A stretch of DNA of 64,000 bases, taken from contig CAZHAK010000012.1 of NCBI GenBank assembly GCA_964530625.1, forward strand, positions 1 to 64,000, given 5' to 3'. Shown in pieces: positions 25,643 to 36,100 of the stretch (position 1 is the stretch's first letter; each line of letters starts with the position of its first letter). Below the pieces are notes generated by a model. That model worked only from the letters and a program-made list of their open reading frames with translations. It ran no database searches and was not told the DNA's origin. Source of the DNA: JABWCQ01 sp964530625 (GTDB lineage Bacteria; Electryoneota; RPQS01). The position numbers were made by a program, and so were the translations under genes.

Positions 25643-26389
25643 TCAGTTGGAGTGACGGCGATCACGTCCGCGTCCACGATCCCGGTGATCGCGATCTCCG
25701 CGGCTGAAGCCCTCAGGTCCTGAGTCGGGACGTTCAATAGCGTCCGGTCCGTTGACTTTGCCTTTGCCGATGACTTCACCGCGGCAAATCCAGACTTTGA
25801 CGCCGATCGTGCCGTAGGTGGTGCGGGCAACAGACAGTGCGTAATCAATATCGGCACGCAGCGTATGCAGCGGCGTGCGGCCTTCTTTATATCCTTCGGT
25901 ACGCGACATTTCGGCACCGCCCAAGCGACCGGACACGAGAACCTTGATTCCCTCGGCGCCCATGCGCATCGTGGTTTGAATCGCTTTTTTCATAGCACGG
26001 CGGAACGAAACGCGTCCTTCAAGCTGCTGGGCAATCATATCGGCGACGAGCTTGGCTTCAAGTTCAGGACGCTTGATTTCATAGATATTCACTTGGACGT
26101 CGCGCTTTGTCAGCTTTTTGAGTTCAGCTTTAAGCTTATCCACTTCCGACCCTTTGCGGCCGATAACAATACCGGGGCGCGCTGTGCGAATCGTGAGTGT
26201 GAGCATCTTCGGTGTGCGCTCGAAAGTGATACCCGCAACTGAAGCGCCTTTGAGACGCTGCATCAGGTATTTGCGGAGATAAAGGTCTTCTTCGAGCTTA
26301 TCGGCAAAGTTACGCTCATCGAACCAATGACTGTTCCATGTGCGGATGATGCCTGTGCGAAGGCCGATCGGATGAACTTTCTGACCCAC
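25643..26389 (-). CDS. rpsC: 30S ribosomal protein S3
   Basis: 248 residues. MGQKVHPIGLRTGIIRTWNS, the KH domain (RPGIVIGRKGSEVDKLKAEL) and the C-terminal GRLGGAEMSRTEGYKEGRTP are clear. The last ~25 residues are Arg/Asp/Gly-rich (GDRDHRDRGRGRDRRHSN), an extension seen in some lineages. S3 forms the mRNA entry and helicase site with S4 and S5. Confidence 0.97.
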   Translation of the reverse strand: MGQKVHPIGLRTGIIRTWNSHWFDERNFADKLEEDLYLRKYLMQRLKGASVAGITFERTPKMLTLTIRTARPGIVIGRKGSEVDKLKAELKKLTKRDVQVNIYEIKRPELEAKLVADMIAQQLEGRVSFRRAMKKAIQTTMRMGAEGIKVLVSGRLGGAEMSRTEGYKEGRTPLHTLRADIDYALSVARTTYGTIGVKVWICRGEVIGKGKVNGPDAIERPDSGPEGFSRGDRDHRDRGRGRDRRHSN

Positions 26390-26391
26390 AG

Positions 26392-26886
26392 TTACTCAGA
26401 CTTACTTTTAGGGGTGGATTTTTTCTTCGCCGCGGTTTTCTTGGCGGCGGCTTTTTTCGCAGGCTTCTTGGCAGCCTTCTTAACGGGCGCGGCCTTAACC
26501 GCTTCCGTCTCGGGCTCTTCACTCGCGCCGGCGGTTGCGACAACCGGAGTAGACACGATCACAGTCAGGTGTGACATCCGCTTCTTAATCGGCGTAGCGC
26601 GACCCTGCGCGCGCGGCATGAAGCGATGCATGGTTGGACCTTCGTCGGCAAAGATCGTGCGGACATGCAGGGAATCAATCTCCGCTGAGGTTGCGTCATG
26701 CAATTGCGCGTAGTTCGCGACGGCGGATTGAATGGCCTTTAACGTCGGCTCGGACGCCGAGCGCGGTGTGAACTTCAAGATATTAATTGCATCGCTGATG
26801 TTCTTTCCGCGCACAAGATCAGCCACCAGGCGCATCTTGCGGGGAGTCACGCGAACAAAGCGGGCAACGCAACGTGCTTCTTCCAT
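26392..26886 (-). CDS. rplV: 50S ribosomal protein L22 with Lys/Ala-rich tail
   Basis: 164 residues; the normal fold ends near residue 113. Core blocks are ARCVARFVRVTPRKMRLVAD and MPRAQGRATPIKKRMSHLTV; the latter includes the loop lining the tunnel. The last ~50 residues are a Lys/Ala/Pro tail (VKKAAKKPAKKAAAKKTAAK), probably disordered and exposed at the 50S surface. Confidence 0.96.
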   Translation of the reverse strand: MEEARCVARFVRVTPRKMRLVADLVRGKNISDAINILKFTPRSASEPTLKAIQSAVANYAQLHDATSAEIDSLHVRTIFADEGPTMHRFMPRAQGRATPIKKRMSHLTVIVSTPVVATAGASEEPETEAVKAAPVKKAAKKPAKKAAAKKTAAKKKSTPKSKSE

Positions 26887-26895
26887 CGTCCTACC

Positions 26896-27183
26896 TTACT
26901 TCTTCCGGGCGGTAGCTTCCGCCTTCTTTTCCGTGTGTCCCTTAAAGGTGCGGGTCAGCGCGAATTCGCCGAGCTTATGTCCGACCATGTTCTCCGTGAT
27001 GTATACCGGGAGGAACTTGCGACCGTTATGCACGGCCAGCGTATGCCCCACGAAATCCGGGGAGATGACACTGCGACGCGACCAGGTCTTCAGCACCTTC
27101 TTTTCATTCTTGTCGTTCATCTGTTGTATACGCATATCTAAACGCGCATCGATGTACGGACCTTTTTTAAGCGAACGGGCCAT
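26896..27183 (-). CDS. rpsS: 30S ribosomal protein S19
   Basis: 95 residues. MARSLKKGPYIDARL, RRSVISPDFVGHTLAVHNGR and VGHKLGEFALTRTFKGH identify it. S19 lies in the 30S head and touches A-site tRNA. Confidence 0.97.
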   Translation of the reverse strand: MARSLKKGPYIDARLDMRIQQMNDKNEKKVLKTWSRRSVISPDFVGHTLAVHNGRKFLPVYITENMVGHKLGEFALTRTFKGHTEKKAEATARKK

Positions 27184-27195
27184 TGCGGATAATAA

Positions 27196-28041
27196 TTATG
27201 AGAGTTGCGTCTTGTCGCGACGGCGACGGACGATCAGTTTATTCGATTTTTTGCGCGGGTTACGCGTCTTCAAACCTTTGGTAATCTTTCCCCACGGAGT
27301 CGTCGGATGACGTCCACCGGAGCTTCTACCTTCACCACCACCCATCGGATGGTCAACGGGATTCTTCGTCACGCCGCGGTTGTGACCACGACGCCCCAGC
27401 CAGCGAGTACGGCCAGCCTTGCCCGACACGACGCTTTCGTGATCAAGATTACCGACCTGACCGATGGTGGCCATACACATAGCGGGGACGCGTCGCACTT
27501 CACCCGAAGGGAGCTTGATTAGCGCGTAATTTTCGTCAACTGCCATCAATTGACAAGCGGCTCCAGCGCTGCGGGAAATCTGTCCGCCCTTACCCACACG
27601 CATTTCCACGTTATGGATAAAGGTCGCCAGCGGAATCTTTGCAAGTGGAAGCGCATTGCCGACGCGGATGTCGGCTTCCTTGCGTGACGACATAACTTTG
27701 TCGCCAACTTTCAGCCCGTCGGGCGCAATAATATAACGTTTCTCGCCATCCGCATAAAACAGCAAAGCGATATTTGCAGAACGGTTGGGGTCGTACTCCA
27801 AGCGCTCAACTTTCGCAGGGATGTCGTATTTGTTGCGACGGAAATCAACGATGCGGTAACGGCGTTTGTGCCCGCCACCGGTATTGATATTGGTTGCCCG
27901 TCCGAGATTGTTGCGGCCGCCCGTCTTGGACAGGGGAGCAAGCAAGCTCTTCTCGGGATCACCCTGCCACAAGTCTGTCCGCACGAGAACGGTGCGGTAG
28001 CGTTGGGACGGGGTCAGGGGGCGAAACTTCTTCAGCGGCAT
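27196..28041 (-). CDS. rplB: 50S ribosomal protein L2
   Basis: 281 residues. KKFRPLTPSQRYRTV, GGGHKRRYRIVDFRRNK and the C-terminal NPVDHPMGGGEGRSSGGRHP, which carries the conserved His near the peptidyl-transferase centre, are textbook. One of the oldest ribosomal proteins and needed for subunit joining. Confidence 0.98.
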   Translation of the reverse strand: MPLKKFRPLTPSQRYRTVLVRTDLWQGDPEKSLLAPLSKTGGRNNLGRATNINTGGGHKRRYRIVDFRRNKYDIPAKVERLEYDPNRSANIALLFYADGEKRYIIAPDGLKVGDKVMSSRKEADIRVGNALPLAKIPLATFIHNVEMRVGKGGQISRSAGAACQLMAVDENYALIKLPSGEVRRVPAMCMATIGQVGNLDHESVVSGKAGRTRWLGRRGHNRGVTKNPVDHPMGGGEGRSSGGRHPTTPWGKITKGLKTRNPRKKSNKLIVRRRRDKTQLS

Positions 28042-28056
28042 GGTAAATGGAAACTC

Positions 28057-28347
28057 TTAGACGTTTTGCGCCAGCTCGATGGTGTCACCCTTTTTCAGGG
28101 TGACGATCGCTTTCTTCCAATTGGGGCGACGGCCTTCAAAGCGGCCCAGTCGCTTGGTCTTCCCGCGCACGTTCATGGTTTGAACGGCGAGGACGGACAC
28201 TTCGTACTTCTTTTCGACAGCGCGCTTGATTTCGATCTTGTTGGCTTTCGGGTCAACTTCAAAGAAGTACTGATTGAAAGCATCTTGCGCGGCGGTAATT
28301 TTTTCCGTCAGCAACGGCTTGCGGAGGACGCTTCGCTTATGCAGCAT
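28057..28347 (-). CDS. rplW: 50S ribosomal protein L23
   Basis: 96 residues. RKPLLTEKITAAQDAFNQYF, KANKIEIKRAVEKKYEVSV and NVRGKTKRLGRFEGRRPNWK are diagnostic. L23 is the docking site for trigger factor and SRP at the tunnel exit. It overlaps rplD by 11 bases. Confidence 0.97.
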   Translation of the reverse strand: MLHKRSVLRKPLLTEKITAAQDAFNQYFFEVDPKANKIEIKRAVEKKYEVSVLAVQTMNVRGKTKRLGRFEGRRPNWKKAIVTLKKGDTIELAQNV

Positions 28348-28972
28348 GATTCAACCCTTTCAACAAAGCGGGCACCGCACTCTTTTGAATCAGGATAGTT
28401 GAGCAATTCAACAAGTCGCGTGTGGACGCGGCTTCAGCGCGAGTAGCACCTGCACCCGGCAGATTGCGCACGCTGCGAAGGATGTTGGGATTGAAATCGG
28501 GAGTCAGAATCAAGACCTTTTGATCGGCCAAATCCATTTTCGCGATCATGTTCGCCATGTCCTTCGTTTTTGGTGTATCCATGGCAAAATCTTCCAGTAC
28601 GCGAATACGATCTTCGCGTGCTTTCATAATAAGAGCGCTCCGACGGGCGAGCACCTTGACTTTTTGCGGAACACCGACGGAATACGTGTGCGGCATCGGT
28701 CCAAAGATCGTACCACCACCCGGATTGAGCGGGGAACGGGTTGAACCTTGACGAGCGACACCTCTACCCTTTTGCTTAAAGGGCTTGCGACCACCACCGC
28801 GAACATAGCTGCGGCTCTTAGTCTTATGCGTGCCCTGACGACCGGCGGCTTCTTCGGCGCGCACGGCAAGCCAGATCGCGTGTTCATTGGGCTCTTGTGA
28901 AAGCAGGCTATCCGGTAACTCAACCGTCTCGCTGCCCACTGAACCGTCCTTTTTGTAAACTTTTAGATTCAT
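28337..28972 (-). CDS. rplD: 50S ribosomal protein L4
   Basis: 211 residues. The tunnel loop is KSRSYVRGGGRKPFKQKGRG with RQGSTRSPLNPGGGTIFGP; the C-terminal half is a Rossmann-like fold. In E. coli L4 represses the S10 operon; no leader can be tested here because rpsJ is preceded directly by fusA. Confidence 0.97.
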   Translation of the reverse strand: MNLKVYKKDGSVGSETVELPDSLLSQEPNEHAIWLAVRAEEAAGRQGTHKTKSRSYVRGGGRKPFKQKGRGVARQGSTRSPLNPGGGTIFGPMPHTYSVGVPQKVKVLARRSALIMKAREDRIRVLEDFAMDTPKTKDMANMIAKMDLADQKVLILTPDFNPNILRSVRNLPGAGATRAEAASTRDLLNCSTILIQKSAVPALLKGLNHAA

Positions 28973-29595
28973 CAGGTCAACTTCCCAACGATTACGATGC
29001 CATGATTCGGGCCGGGAATAGCTCCGCGGATCATGATCAAATTGGCATCCGCATCCACGCGAATGACCTTCAGATTCTTGACAGTGACACGATCCGCACC
29101 CATTCGGCCCGGCATTCTCACGCCCGGCAGAGTACGACCCGGAAAGGTGTTAGAACCAATGGAACCACCGTGACGAAAGAACTCGTGCGTACCGTGCGTC
29201 ATTGGCGGACGATGAAACTTATGGCGCTTGATCACGCCGGCAAAACCGCGGCCCTTAGAGGTGCCGACGACCTGCACTTTTTCACCCACGGTAAAGAGAT
29301 CGCAACTGATAGAGTCGCCGACTTTCTTGCCTTCGACGGCCATATCCCGGAACTCGCGTTCGTAGGTAGGCGCCGTGATCCCAAGATGCTTGTAATGTCC
29401 TTTTTGCGGCATGCGCACGAGTTTATCGCGCTTCTGACCGTAGCCGAGACACATGGCGGTATAGCCGTGCTTATCGACGGTGCGGACGTTAGTGATTTGG
29501 TTGGGTCCGAGTTCAATGACGGTTACCGGAATAACGGCGCCCTTTTCATCAAACACACGGGACATACCCACTTTTTTGCCAATCAGGCCTGTCAT
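28972..29595 (-). CDS. rplC: 50S ribosomal protein L3
   Basis: 207 residues. MTGLIGKKVGMSRVFDEKG, TSKGRGFAGVIKRHKFHRPP and PGRTLPGVRMPGRMG are the family blocks. With L24 it starts 50S assembly. It overlaps rpsJ by four bases and rplD by one. Confidence 0.98.
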   Translation of the reverse strand: MTGLIGKKVGMSRVFDEKGAVIPVTVIELGPNQITNVRTVDKHGYTAMCLGYGQKRDKLVRMPQKGHYKHLGITAPTYEREFRDMAVEGKKVGDSISCDLFTVGEKVQVVGTSKGRGFAGVIKRHKFHRPPMTHGTHEFFRHGGSIGSNTFPGRTLPGVRMPGRMGADRVTVKNLKVIRVDADANLIMIRGAIPGPNHGIVIVGKLT

Positions 29596-29903
29596 GTCTT
29601 GATCTCGATGTCAACACCCGCCGGAAGCTCGATACGAATCAACGCGTCGATGGTCTTAGGCGAGGAATTATGGATGTCGATGAGACGCTTATGAATTCTC
29701 GTCTCAAACTGTTCACGTGATTTTTTATCCGCGTGCGGCGACCGATTTACGGTGAAAAGGCTGCGTCGCGTGGGCAAAGGAATCGGACCGGAGATAACCG
29801 CGCCCGTTTGTTTTGCCGTTTGGATAATTTTTTCGGTTGATTTGTCGATCAAGTTATGATCGTAACTTTTCAGCCGAATCCGAATGGAGGATTGTTGTGC
29901 CAT
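29592..29903 (-). CDS. rpsJ: 30S ribosomal protein S10
   Basis: 103 residues. SSIRIRLKSYDHNLIDKSTE and SPHADKKSREQFETRIHKRL are diagnostic. S10 is also NusE, a partner of NusB and NusG in transcription-translation coupling. It follows fusA by 35 bases; there is no tuf between them, unlike many str operons, because tuf lies with the tRNAs at 45.7-46.9 kb. Confidence 0.97.
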   Translation of the reverse strand: MAQQSSIRIRLKSYDHNLIDKSTEKIIQTAKQTGAVISGPIPLPTRRSLFTVNRSPHADKKSREQFETRIHKRLIDIHNSSPKTIDALIRIELPAGVDIEIKT

Positions 29904-29938
29904 GCCTGAGGTGGGGTTTTATGCGGATCGGCGGTAGG

Positions 29939-32044
29939 TCAGCGCTTCTCGAGAATCTTTTCCGAGATGGACTTGGGCACTTCCATGAAGTGGTCAAACT
30001 GCATGGAGAAGATTGCGCGGCCCTGAGTCAACGAACGCAGGCTGGTCGCATAACCGAACATTTCCGAAAGGGGAACCATAGCGTTGACGACCTGTCCGTC
30101 GGCACGGGGATGCATATCCTGAATCCGGCCACGGCGCGAGTTGATATCGCCGACGACATTACCTAAATACGAATCGGGGGTAACAACTTCGACCTTCATG
30201 ATCGGCTCCATCAGCGCGGGGTTGCCTTTCTTGACGGCTTCTTTCAAAGCCATGCCACCGCAAATCTTGAAGGCCATTTCATTTGAGTCAACTTCGTGGT
30301 AGGAACCGTCCACAAGTTCAACCTTAACATCCATGATCGGGTAGCCCGCGAGTGGGCCGTTGCTCATAGCTTCTTCCATACCTTTGTGCAAGGCAGGAAC
30401 GTATTCCTTGGGAATCGCGCCGCCGACGATCTTATTTTCAAAAATCAAACCGCTGCCCGGAGGACCGGGCTCAACGTTGATCACGCAATGGGCGAACTGA
30501 CCACGGCCGCCCGACTGCTTGACAAACTTATGGTTAACCGTACTGGCCTGGCGGATACACTCTTTGTACGAAACTTGCGGAGCGCCGACGATAGCCTCTA
30601 CTTTGAATTCGCGCAACAGGCGATCCACCAGGATTTCCAGATGCAACTCACCCATACCTGCGATAATTGTCTGACCAGTTTCCTCGTTGAACTTCACAAT
30701 GAAAGTGGGATCTTCTTCAGCCAAACGACCAAGGGATTCAGAAATTCTATCCTGATCGGCACGGGTCTTCGGTTCAATCGCAATTTCAATTACAGGCGTC
30801 GGGAAGTCCATCTTTTCGAGCAGAATCGGCGACTTCGGATCACACAGGGTATCCCCTGTGCGCACGTCTTTCAATCCGACGACGGCACAAATATCACCTG
30901 CGGACACCGCTTGCATTTCTTCGCGCTTATCAGCGAACATGCGGACGATTCGCGAGATGCGCTCGCGCTTGTCACGGGTCGAGTTGTAGATAGCGGAACC
31001 AGCGTCCAGTTTGCCGGCGTACACACGAACAAAAGTCAAACGGCCCACATAAGGATCCGTCATTATTTTGAACGCCAACGCTGAGAAAGGTTCATTAACA
31101 TCCGGTTGACGAAGCAGTTCTTCTTCCGTGTTGGGATTGATACCCTTCACAGCGCCGATGTCAAGCGGCGACGGCAGAAGATCTACAATGGAATCGAGCA
31201 GCTTTTGCACGCCCTTGTTCTTGAATGAGGCTCCGCACAAGACGGGGAAACACTTCAAAGAAATTGTCGCTTTGCGCAACGCCGCCATGATCTCTTCAGC
31301 TAAAAGAGGTTCCCCGGCGAGGAACTTCTCAAGCAAATGATCATCAAACTCAGCCACCGATTCGAGCAGCTTTTCACGCCAGTGATTGGCAATGTCAAAC
31401 ATGTCTTTCGGGACATCAAATTCCTCGAAATGCAGGCCGTGGGAATCTTCCACCCAAACAATTGACTTGAAAGAAACAAGATCAATAATCCCTTGGAACA
31501 TATCCGCCGAGCCCATAGGAATAGTGACGGGAACCGGGTTCGCATGAAGCTGTGTCTTGATCATTTCGACCGCGCGGAAGAAATCTGCTCCGGCGCGATC
31601 CATCTTGTTCACAAAACAGATGCGAGGAACTTTGTAGCGGTTAGCCTGACGCCAAACCGTTTCCGACTGCGGCTCGACACCACCAACGGCGCAGAACAAT
31701 GCGACGGCTCCGTCCAAGACGCGCAGACTGCGCTCGACTTCGACAGTAAAGTCCACGTGGCCGGGAGTATCAATGATATTGATCCGGTGATCGCGCCATT
31801 CGCACGTGGTCGCCGCGGACGTAATCGTGATCCCGCGCTCTTTTTCCTGCTCCATCCAGTCCATAGTCGCGCCGCCTTCATGGACTTCACCCATGCGGTG
31901 GAGACGGCCTGTATAGTACAGGATACGCTCCGTCGTAGTCGTCTTCCCGGCGTCAATATGGGCCATAATGCCGATATTGCGCGTGCGAGTCAGATCAACA
32001 GAGGATTCTACTTTATTCTTGGTTTCTGTAGCAGTCGAGGACAC
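29939..32044 (-). CDS. fusA: Elongation factor G
   Basis: GTPase that drives tRNA-mRNA translocation and, with RRF, ribosome recycling. 701 residues from a GTG at 32044. The GTP site has AHIDAGKTTTTE (G1), RGITITSAA (G2), DTPGHVDF (G3) and NKMDRAG (G4). Domains II-V follow, with the tip of domain IV at QSGGRGQFAHCVI. It lies between rpsG and rpsJ, the classic str order. Confidence 0.98.
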   Translation of the reverse strand: MSSTATETKNKVESSVDLTRTRNIGIMAHIDAGKTTTTERILYYTGRLHRMGEVHEGGATMDWMEQEKERGITITSAATTCEWRDHRINIIDTPGHVDFTVEVERSLRVLDGAVALFCAVGGVEPQSETVWRQANRYKVPRICFVNKMDRAGADFFRAVEMIKTQLHANPVPVTIPMGSADMFQGIIDLVSFKSIVWVEDSHGLHFEEFDVPKDMFDIANHWREKLLESVAEFDDHLLEKFLAGEPLLAEEIMAALRKATISLKCFPVLCGASFKNKGVQKLLDSIVDLLPSPLDIGAVKGINPNTEEELLRQPDVNEPFSALAFKIMTDPYVGRLTFVRVYAGKLDAGSAIYNSTRDKRERISRIVRMFADKREEMQAVSAGDICAVVGLKDVRTGDTLCDPKSPILLEKMDFPTPVIEIAIEPKTRADQDRISESLGRLAEEDPTFIVKFNEETGQTIIAGMGELHLEILVDRLLREFKVEAIVGAPQVSYKECIRQASTVNHKFVKQSGGRGQFAHCVINVEPGPPGSGLIFENKIVGGAIPKEYVPALHKGMEEAMSNGPLAGYPIMDVKVELVDGSYHEVDSNEMAFKICGGMALKEAVKKGNPALMEPIMKVEVVTPDSYLGNVVGDINSRRGRIQDMHPRADGQVVNAMVPLSEMFGYATSLRSLTQGRAIFSMQFDHFMEVPKSISEKILEKR

Positions 32045-32087
32045 TATTGGTTCACCGTTGTCAATTCAAATTCACAGATTGCAAATA

Positions 32088-32558
32088 TTACCATCTAAAA
32101 TGGGCGAAGGCCTTGTTGGCTTCGGCCATTTTGTGCGTATCTTCTTTTTTCTTGACGGAGTTGCCTTCGCCTTTGGCGGCGGCAATCAATTCTCCAGCAA
32201 GCTTTTCAGCCATCGTCTTTTCACCTCGTGACTTCGAATAAGAAATCAGCCAGCGGATGGCAAGCGCCTGGCGACGGGAGGGGTTCACTTCAACAGGCAC
32301 CTGATAGGTCGCACCACCGACTCGGCGACTCTTGACCTCGACGACCGGGGCAACGTTTTTCATCGCCTTGACGAAAATTTCCAGCGGGTCGCTCTTAGCC
32401 TTGGTTTGAATAATATCAAACGCACCATAGAACATACGCTCGGCGATAGACCGCTTGCCGCGACGCAACAAACCATTGATGAAACACGCGACCTGCAACG
32501 ATCCAAATTTGGGATCAGCAGGGACTTCGCGGTCGAATATTCTTTTACGACGTGGCAT
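32088..32558 (-). CDS. rpsG: 30S ribosomal protein S7
   Basis: 156 residues. MPRRKRIFDREVPADPKFGS, FINGLLRRGKRSIAERMFY and VEVKSRRVGGATYQVPVEV identify it. S7 nucleates the 30S head; in E. coli it represses the str operon. Confidence 0.97.
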   Translation of the reverse strand: MPRRKRIFDREVPADPKFGSLQVACFINGLLRRGKRSIAERMFYGAFDIIQTKAKSDPLEIFVKAMKNVAPVVEVKSRRVGGATYQVPVEVNPSRRQALAIRWLISYSKSRGEKTMAEKLAGELIAAAKGEGNSVKKKEDTHKMAEANKAFAHFRW

Positions 32559-32578
32559 AGTTCAATTACGCTTTTCGA

Positions 32579-32974
32579 CTACTTCTTGCCTTTGCCAGCG
32601 GCAACGGTTTTCTTTTTCGTGCCATATTTCGAGCGGCCTTGTTTACGGCCATCCACACCCGCAGTATCCAAAATTCCACGAATAATGTGATAACGCACGC
32701 CCGGTAGATCCTTGACGCGTCCTCCGCGAATCATCACGAGCGAGTGTTCTTGCAAGTTGTGACCTTCGCCGGGGATATAGGCGGTCACAACAATCCCGTT
32801 CGTGAGCTTCACACGTGCGACCTTGCGAAGAGCCGAATTTGGCTTTTTCGGGGTGGTCGTGTAGACACGAGTGCAGACACCACGGCGCTGCGGGCAGTTC
32901 ATTAAAGCCGGTGAAGACGACTTAAACTTGATTGCTTCGCGGCCTGAACGGATGAGTTGTTGTATTGTGGGCAC
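32579..32974 (-). CDS. rpsL: 30S ribosomal protein S12
   Basis: 131 residues from a GTG at 32974. PTIQQLIRSGRE opens it. PKKPNSALRK (from residue 42) and GGRVKDLPGVRYHIIRG are the decoding-site loops where streptomycin-resistance changes arise; the residues here look wild type. It is the first gene of the str-S10-spc-alpha unit, downstream of its own promoter at 33007-33035. Confidence 0.98.
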   Translation of the reverse strand: MPTIQQLIRSGREAIKFKSSSPALMNCPQRRGVCTRVYTTTPKKPNSALRKVARVKLTNGIVVTAYIPGEGHNLQEHSLVMIRGGRVKDLPGVRYHIIRGILDTAGVDGRKQGRSKYGTKKKTVAAGKGKK

Positions 32975-33006
32975 GTTTCGAGGAAAATTTGATGCGTAGA
33001 TTGGCT

Positions 33007-33035
33007 AATGTAATAAACCGCGCTTGGAAAGTCAA
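33007..33035 (-). promoter_or_regulatory. rpsL (str-S10-spc-alpha) promoter
   Basis: On the minus strand TTGACT (33035-33030), 17 bp, TACATT (33012-33007). It lies directly after the rpoC terminator and 33 bases before the rpsL GTG, so it is well placed to drive the whole downstream ribosomal unit. Confidence 0.7.
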
Positions 33036-33050
33036 GTCTTTGGAAAACAG

Positions 33051-33080
33051 ACCCCGGGCGGCCTGAAAGCCGCCTGGGGT
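33051..33080 (-). terminator. rpoC terminator
   Basis: On the minus strand ACCCCAGGCGGC and GCCGCCCGGGGT pair around a short loop with one A-C mismatch, followed by CTGTTTT. It separates the rpoBC unit from rpsL. Confidence 0.75.
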
Positions 33081-33121
33081 CCGGACAAACATTTAATAGC
33101 AGAAAAAACAGTAGCTTCTGA

Positions 33122-36100
33122 TTATTCCTGCGGAATTGGTGGCGTTGAATCCTGAGTTGCCGCCTCGCCTAAGTCCTCCTCCAAGCCTCCAGCTCTATGC
33201 TCAAGACTGTGCATAAGTTCGGACATTTCGATGCGGAAATCCCGGGCCAATTCCTCCTCTTCTTCCTCGGGTCTGACAATCTCAATCTTGGAGTATTTGT
33301 TCAGTCCGGTTCCAGCAGGAATCAGGTGACCTAAGATCACGTTTTCCTTAAGACCGGCCAAGGTATCCACTTTATTTGCAATGGCGGCGTCAGTCAGCAC
33401 GCTGGTCGTCTGCTGGAAACTGGCGGCGGAAATAAAGCTGTCCGTGGACAAGCTGGCCTGGGTGATGCCCAGCAACACGGGTGAGTAGGTCGCTGGCCGC
33501 GCGGCACGGGACTTACCGGTATCACCACCGTCGGCTTTGATCGCCCGGTTAGCACGATTGAATTCCGTCTTCTCCAGAATCTGGCCGAGCTTAAAGTCGG
33601 ACGCTCCGACGTCCTCGACAACCACTTTGGCTACAAGCAGCTCATTTTCGCGTGTGAATTTGATGCGGTCAACGTGGTCACCTTCAAGATGGCGGGTGTC
33701 GCCTGGATCGTCAATCCGCACTTTCTGGAGCATCTGCCGCACGATCACTTCAATGTGCTTATCGTTGATCGACACGCCCTGCGAGCGATAGACTTCCTGG
33801 ATCTCTTTCGCGAGATATTCCTGTACACGATTCGGTCCTTGAATAGCGAGAATATCATGCGGCGCGACAGATCCTTCCGTAATTTTTTCGCCTGCGGACA
33901 CGCGGTCATGGTCATGCACGAGAATGTGCTTGCCATAGGGCACCGCATAGTTTTTCGAGACTGAACCGTCTTCCGAAGTCACCGTCACGACACGCACGCC
34001 GCGCTTCAAACCGCCGAAGCGAACGACGCCGTCAATTTCAGTCACAATCGCCGGGTCTTTCGGCTTACGAGCTTCAAAGAGTTCGGTTACACGCGGCAGA
34101 CCACCGGTGATGTCACGAATTGCTTGCGATTTACGCGGCATCTTGGCTAACGGATCACCTATCTTAACGGACATCCCTTCTTCGACCAACAAGTGAGCGC
34201 CGATTGGCAGCACATGATTGGCCAGACGATTGCCCTCTTCATCAACGATCAGAATGTGCGGGTTCATTTTACGATCACGGGACTCTATGATCATCTTATG
34301 TTTCATACCCGTGGCCTCGTCCACGTCCTCGTGGAAAGTCAGATCCTGCTTAATATCAATGAAGTGCAGCTTGCCGGATCTGGACGCCAGAATCGAATCC
34401 GCATAAGGATCCCACTCGAACAGCAAGTGTCCAGCCTTGACGACTTCTCCTTCTTCAACATAAACATGAGCGCCGTACGGCAGTTTGTAGCGGGCGACCT
34501 GACGGTTATTGTCGTCGAGTAGTTTGATGGTCGCGCTGCGGCGGATTGAAATACGTGTGCCGTCTTCCCGCTGAATGAAGTCCACGTTTTCAAAGACCAC
34601 ACGGCCCGGCTTCTTGGCGATTCGCTGAGACTCTGATACATCGCGGGACGCAGCACCTCCGATATGAAACGTACGAAGTGTCAGCTGCGTGCCCGGCTCG
34701 CCGACCGACTGAGCGGCCATCACACCGACGGCTTCACCCATATCCACCATGCGGCCCGTGGCCAAATTAATGCCGTAACAACGGGCACAGATACCGCGCG
34801 TACTTTCACAGGTCAGCACGGACCGTATCCGCAGATGAGTAATCCCGGCCTTCGCGAGATGGTTTGCTTCCTCTTCACGAACAAGAGTGTTCACATCAAG
34901 AATTTTTTCGTTCGTCACGGGATCAAACACGTCGTCGGCCAAAACACGGCCCATGACTCGTTCGTGCAATTGCTCGGTGACTTCCTCGCCTTCCTGCACT
35001 TCTTCGAGCAAAATGCCGCGCAAAGTGCCACAATCGAACTCGCGCACGATGACATCCTGCGCTACGTCCACGAGACGACGGGTGAGATACCCTGCGTCCG
35101 CCGTCTTGAGCGCGGTATCGGCCAACCCTTTACGCGCGCCGTGAGTTGAAATAAAGTACTCGAGCACGGTCAAACCTTCTTTGAAGTTTGCCGTAATCGG
35201 GCTTTCGATAATTTCACCCTTCTGGCCAGTCAAAGACTTCTGCGGCTTAGCCATCAACCCACGCATCCCCGCCAATTGGCGAATCTGTTCCTTGGAACCA
35301 CGAGCACCCGAGTCGGCCATCATAAAGACCGAATTGAAACCGTCTTTCGAGTCACGCAGTTTCGCGAACATCACCTCGGCAATATCAGTACTCGTGTGGG
35401 TCCAGATGTCGATGATTTTGTTGTAGCGCTCGCCGTCAGTGATAATACCGTCTTCGTACTGGCCCTGCACTTCATCAACCTTTTTATAGGCCGCTTGGAT
35501 CAGGCGATCTTTTTCCGGTGGGATTTCGATGTCTACCAAGCCGATGGAGATGCCCGAGCCCGTGGCACTTTCAAATCCGAGCTTCTTCAAGTTATCAAGG
35601 AAGACGGACGTGTCAGCGATACCCACGGTCTGCACGCAGTAGTAGATAATTTCTTCAATGCGCTTCTTGGCCAGCATCTCATTGAAATAGCGCTTGGAAG
35701 TGACGCCGATCGGTAGAATCTGATTGAAGATCACGCGGCCGACGGTGGTTTCAATCAAGCGCTCGCCGATACGCATCAGAATCACAGTGTGCAGGCCGAT
35801 CCGCCCGTCATTGTGCGCCGCGATAATTTCCGACGGTCCAGAAAACACCTTTCCTTGAAACGGCTCGCCAAGCTTGCGCTTGGTCAAGTAATAGAGACCA
35901 AGCACCATGTCCTGATGGGGAACGGTGATCGGGCGTCCGTTGGCGGGATGCAAAATGTTGTTGCACGCGAGCATCAGCAAGCGCGCTTCAATCTGCGCTT
36001 CAAACGACAACGGTACGTGAACCGCCATCTGGTCACCGTCAAAGTCAGCGTTAAAAGCCTGACACACGAGCGGATGCAAACGAATCGCCTTGCCTTCGAT

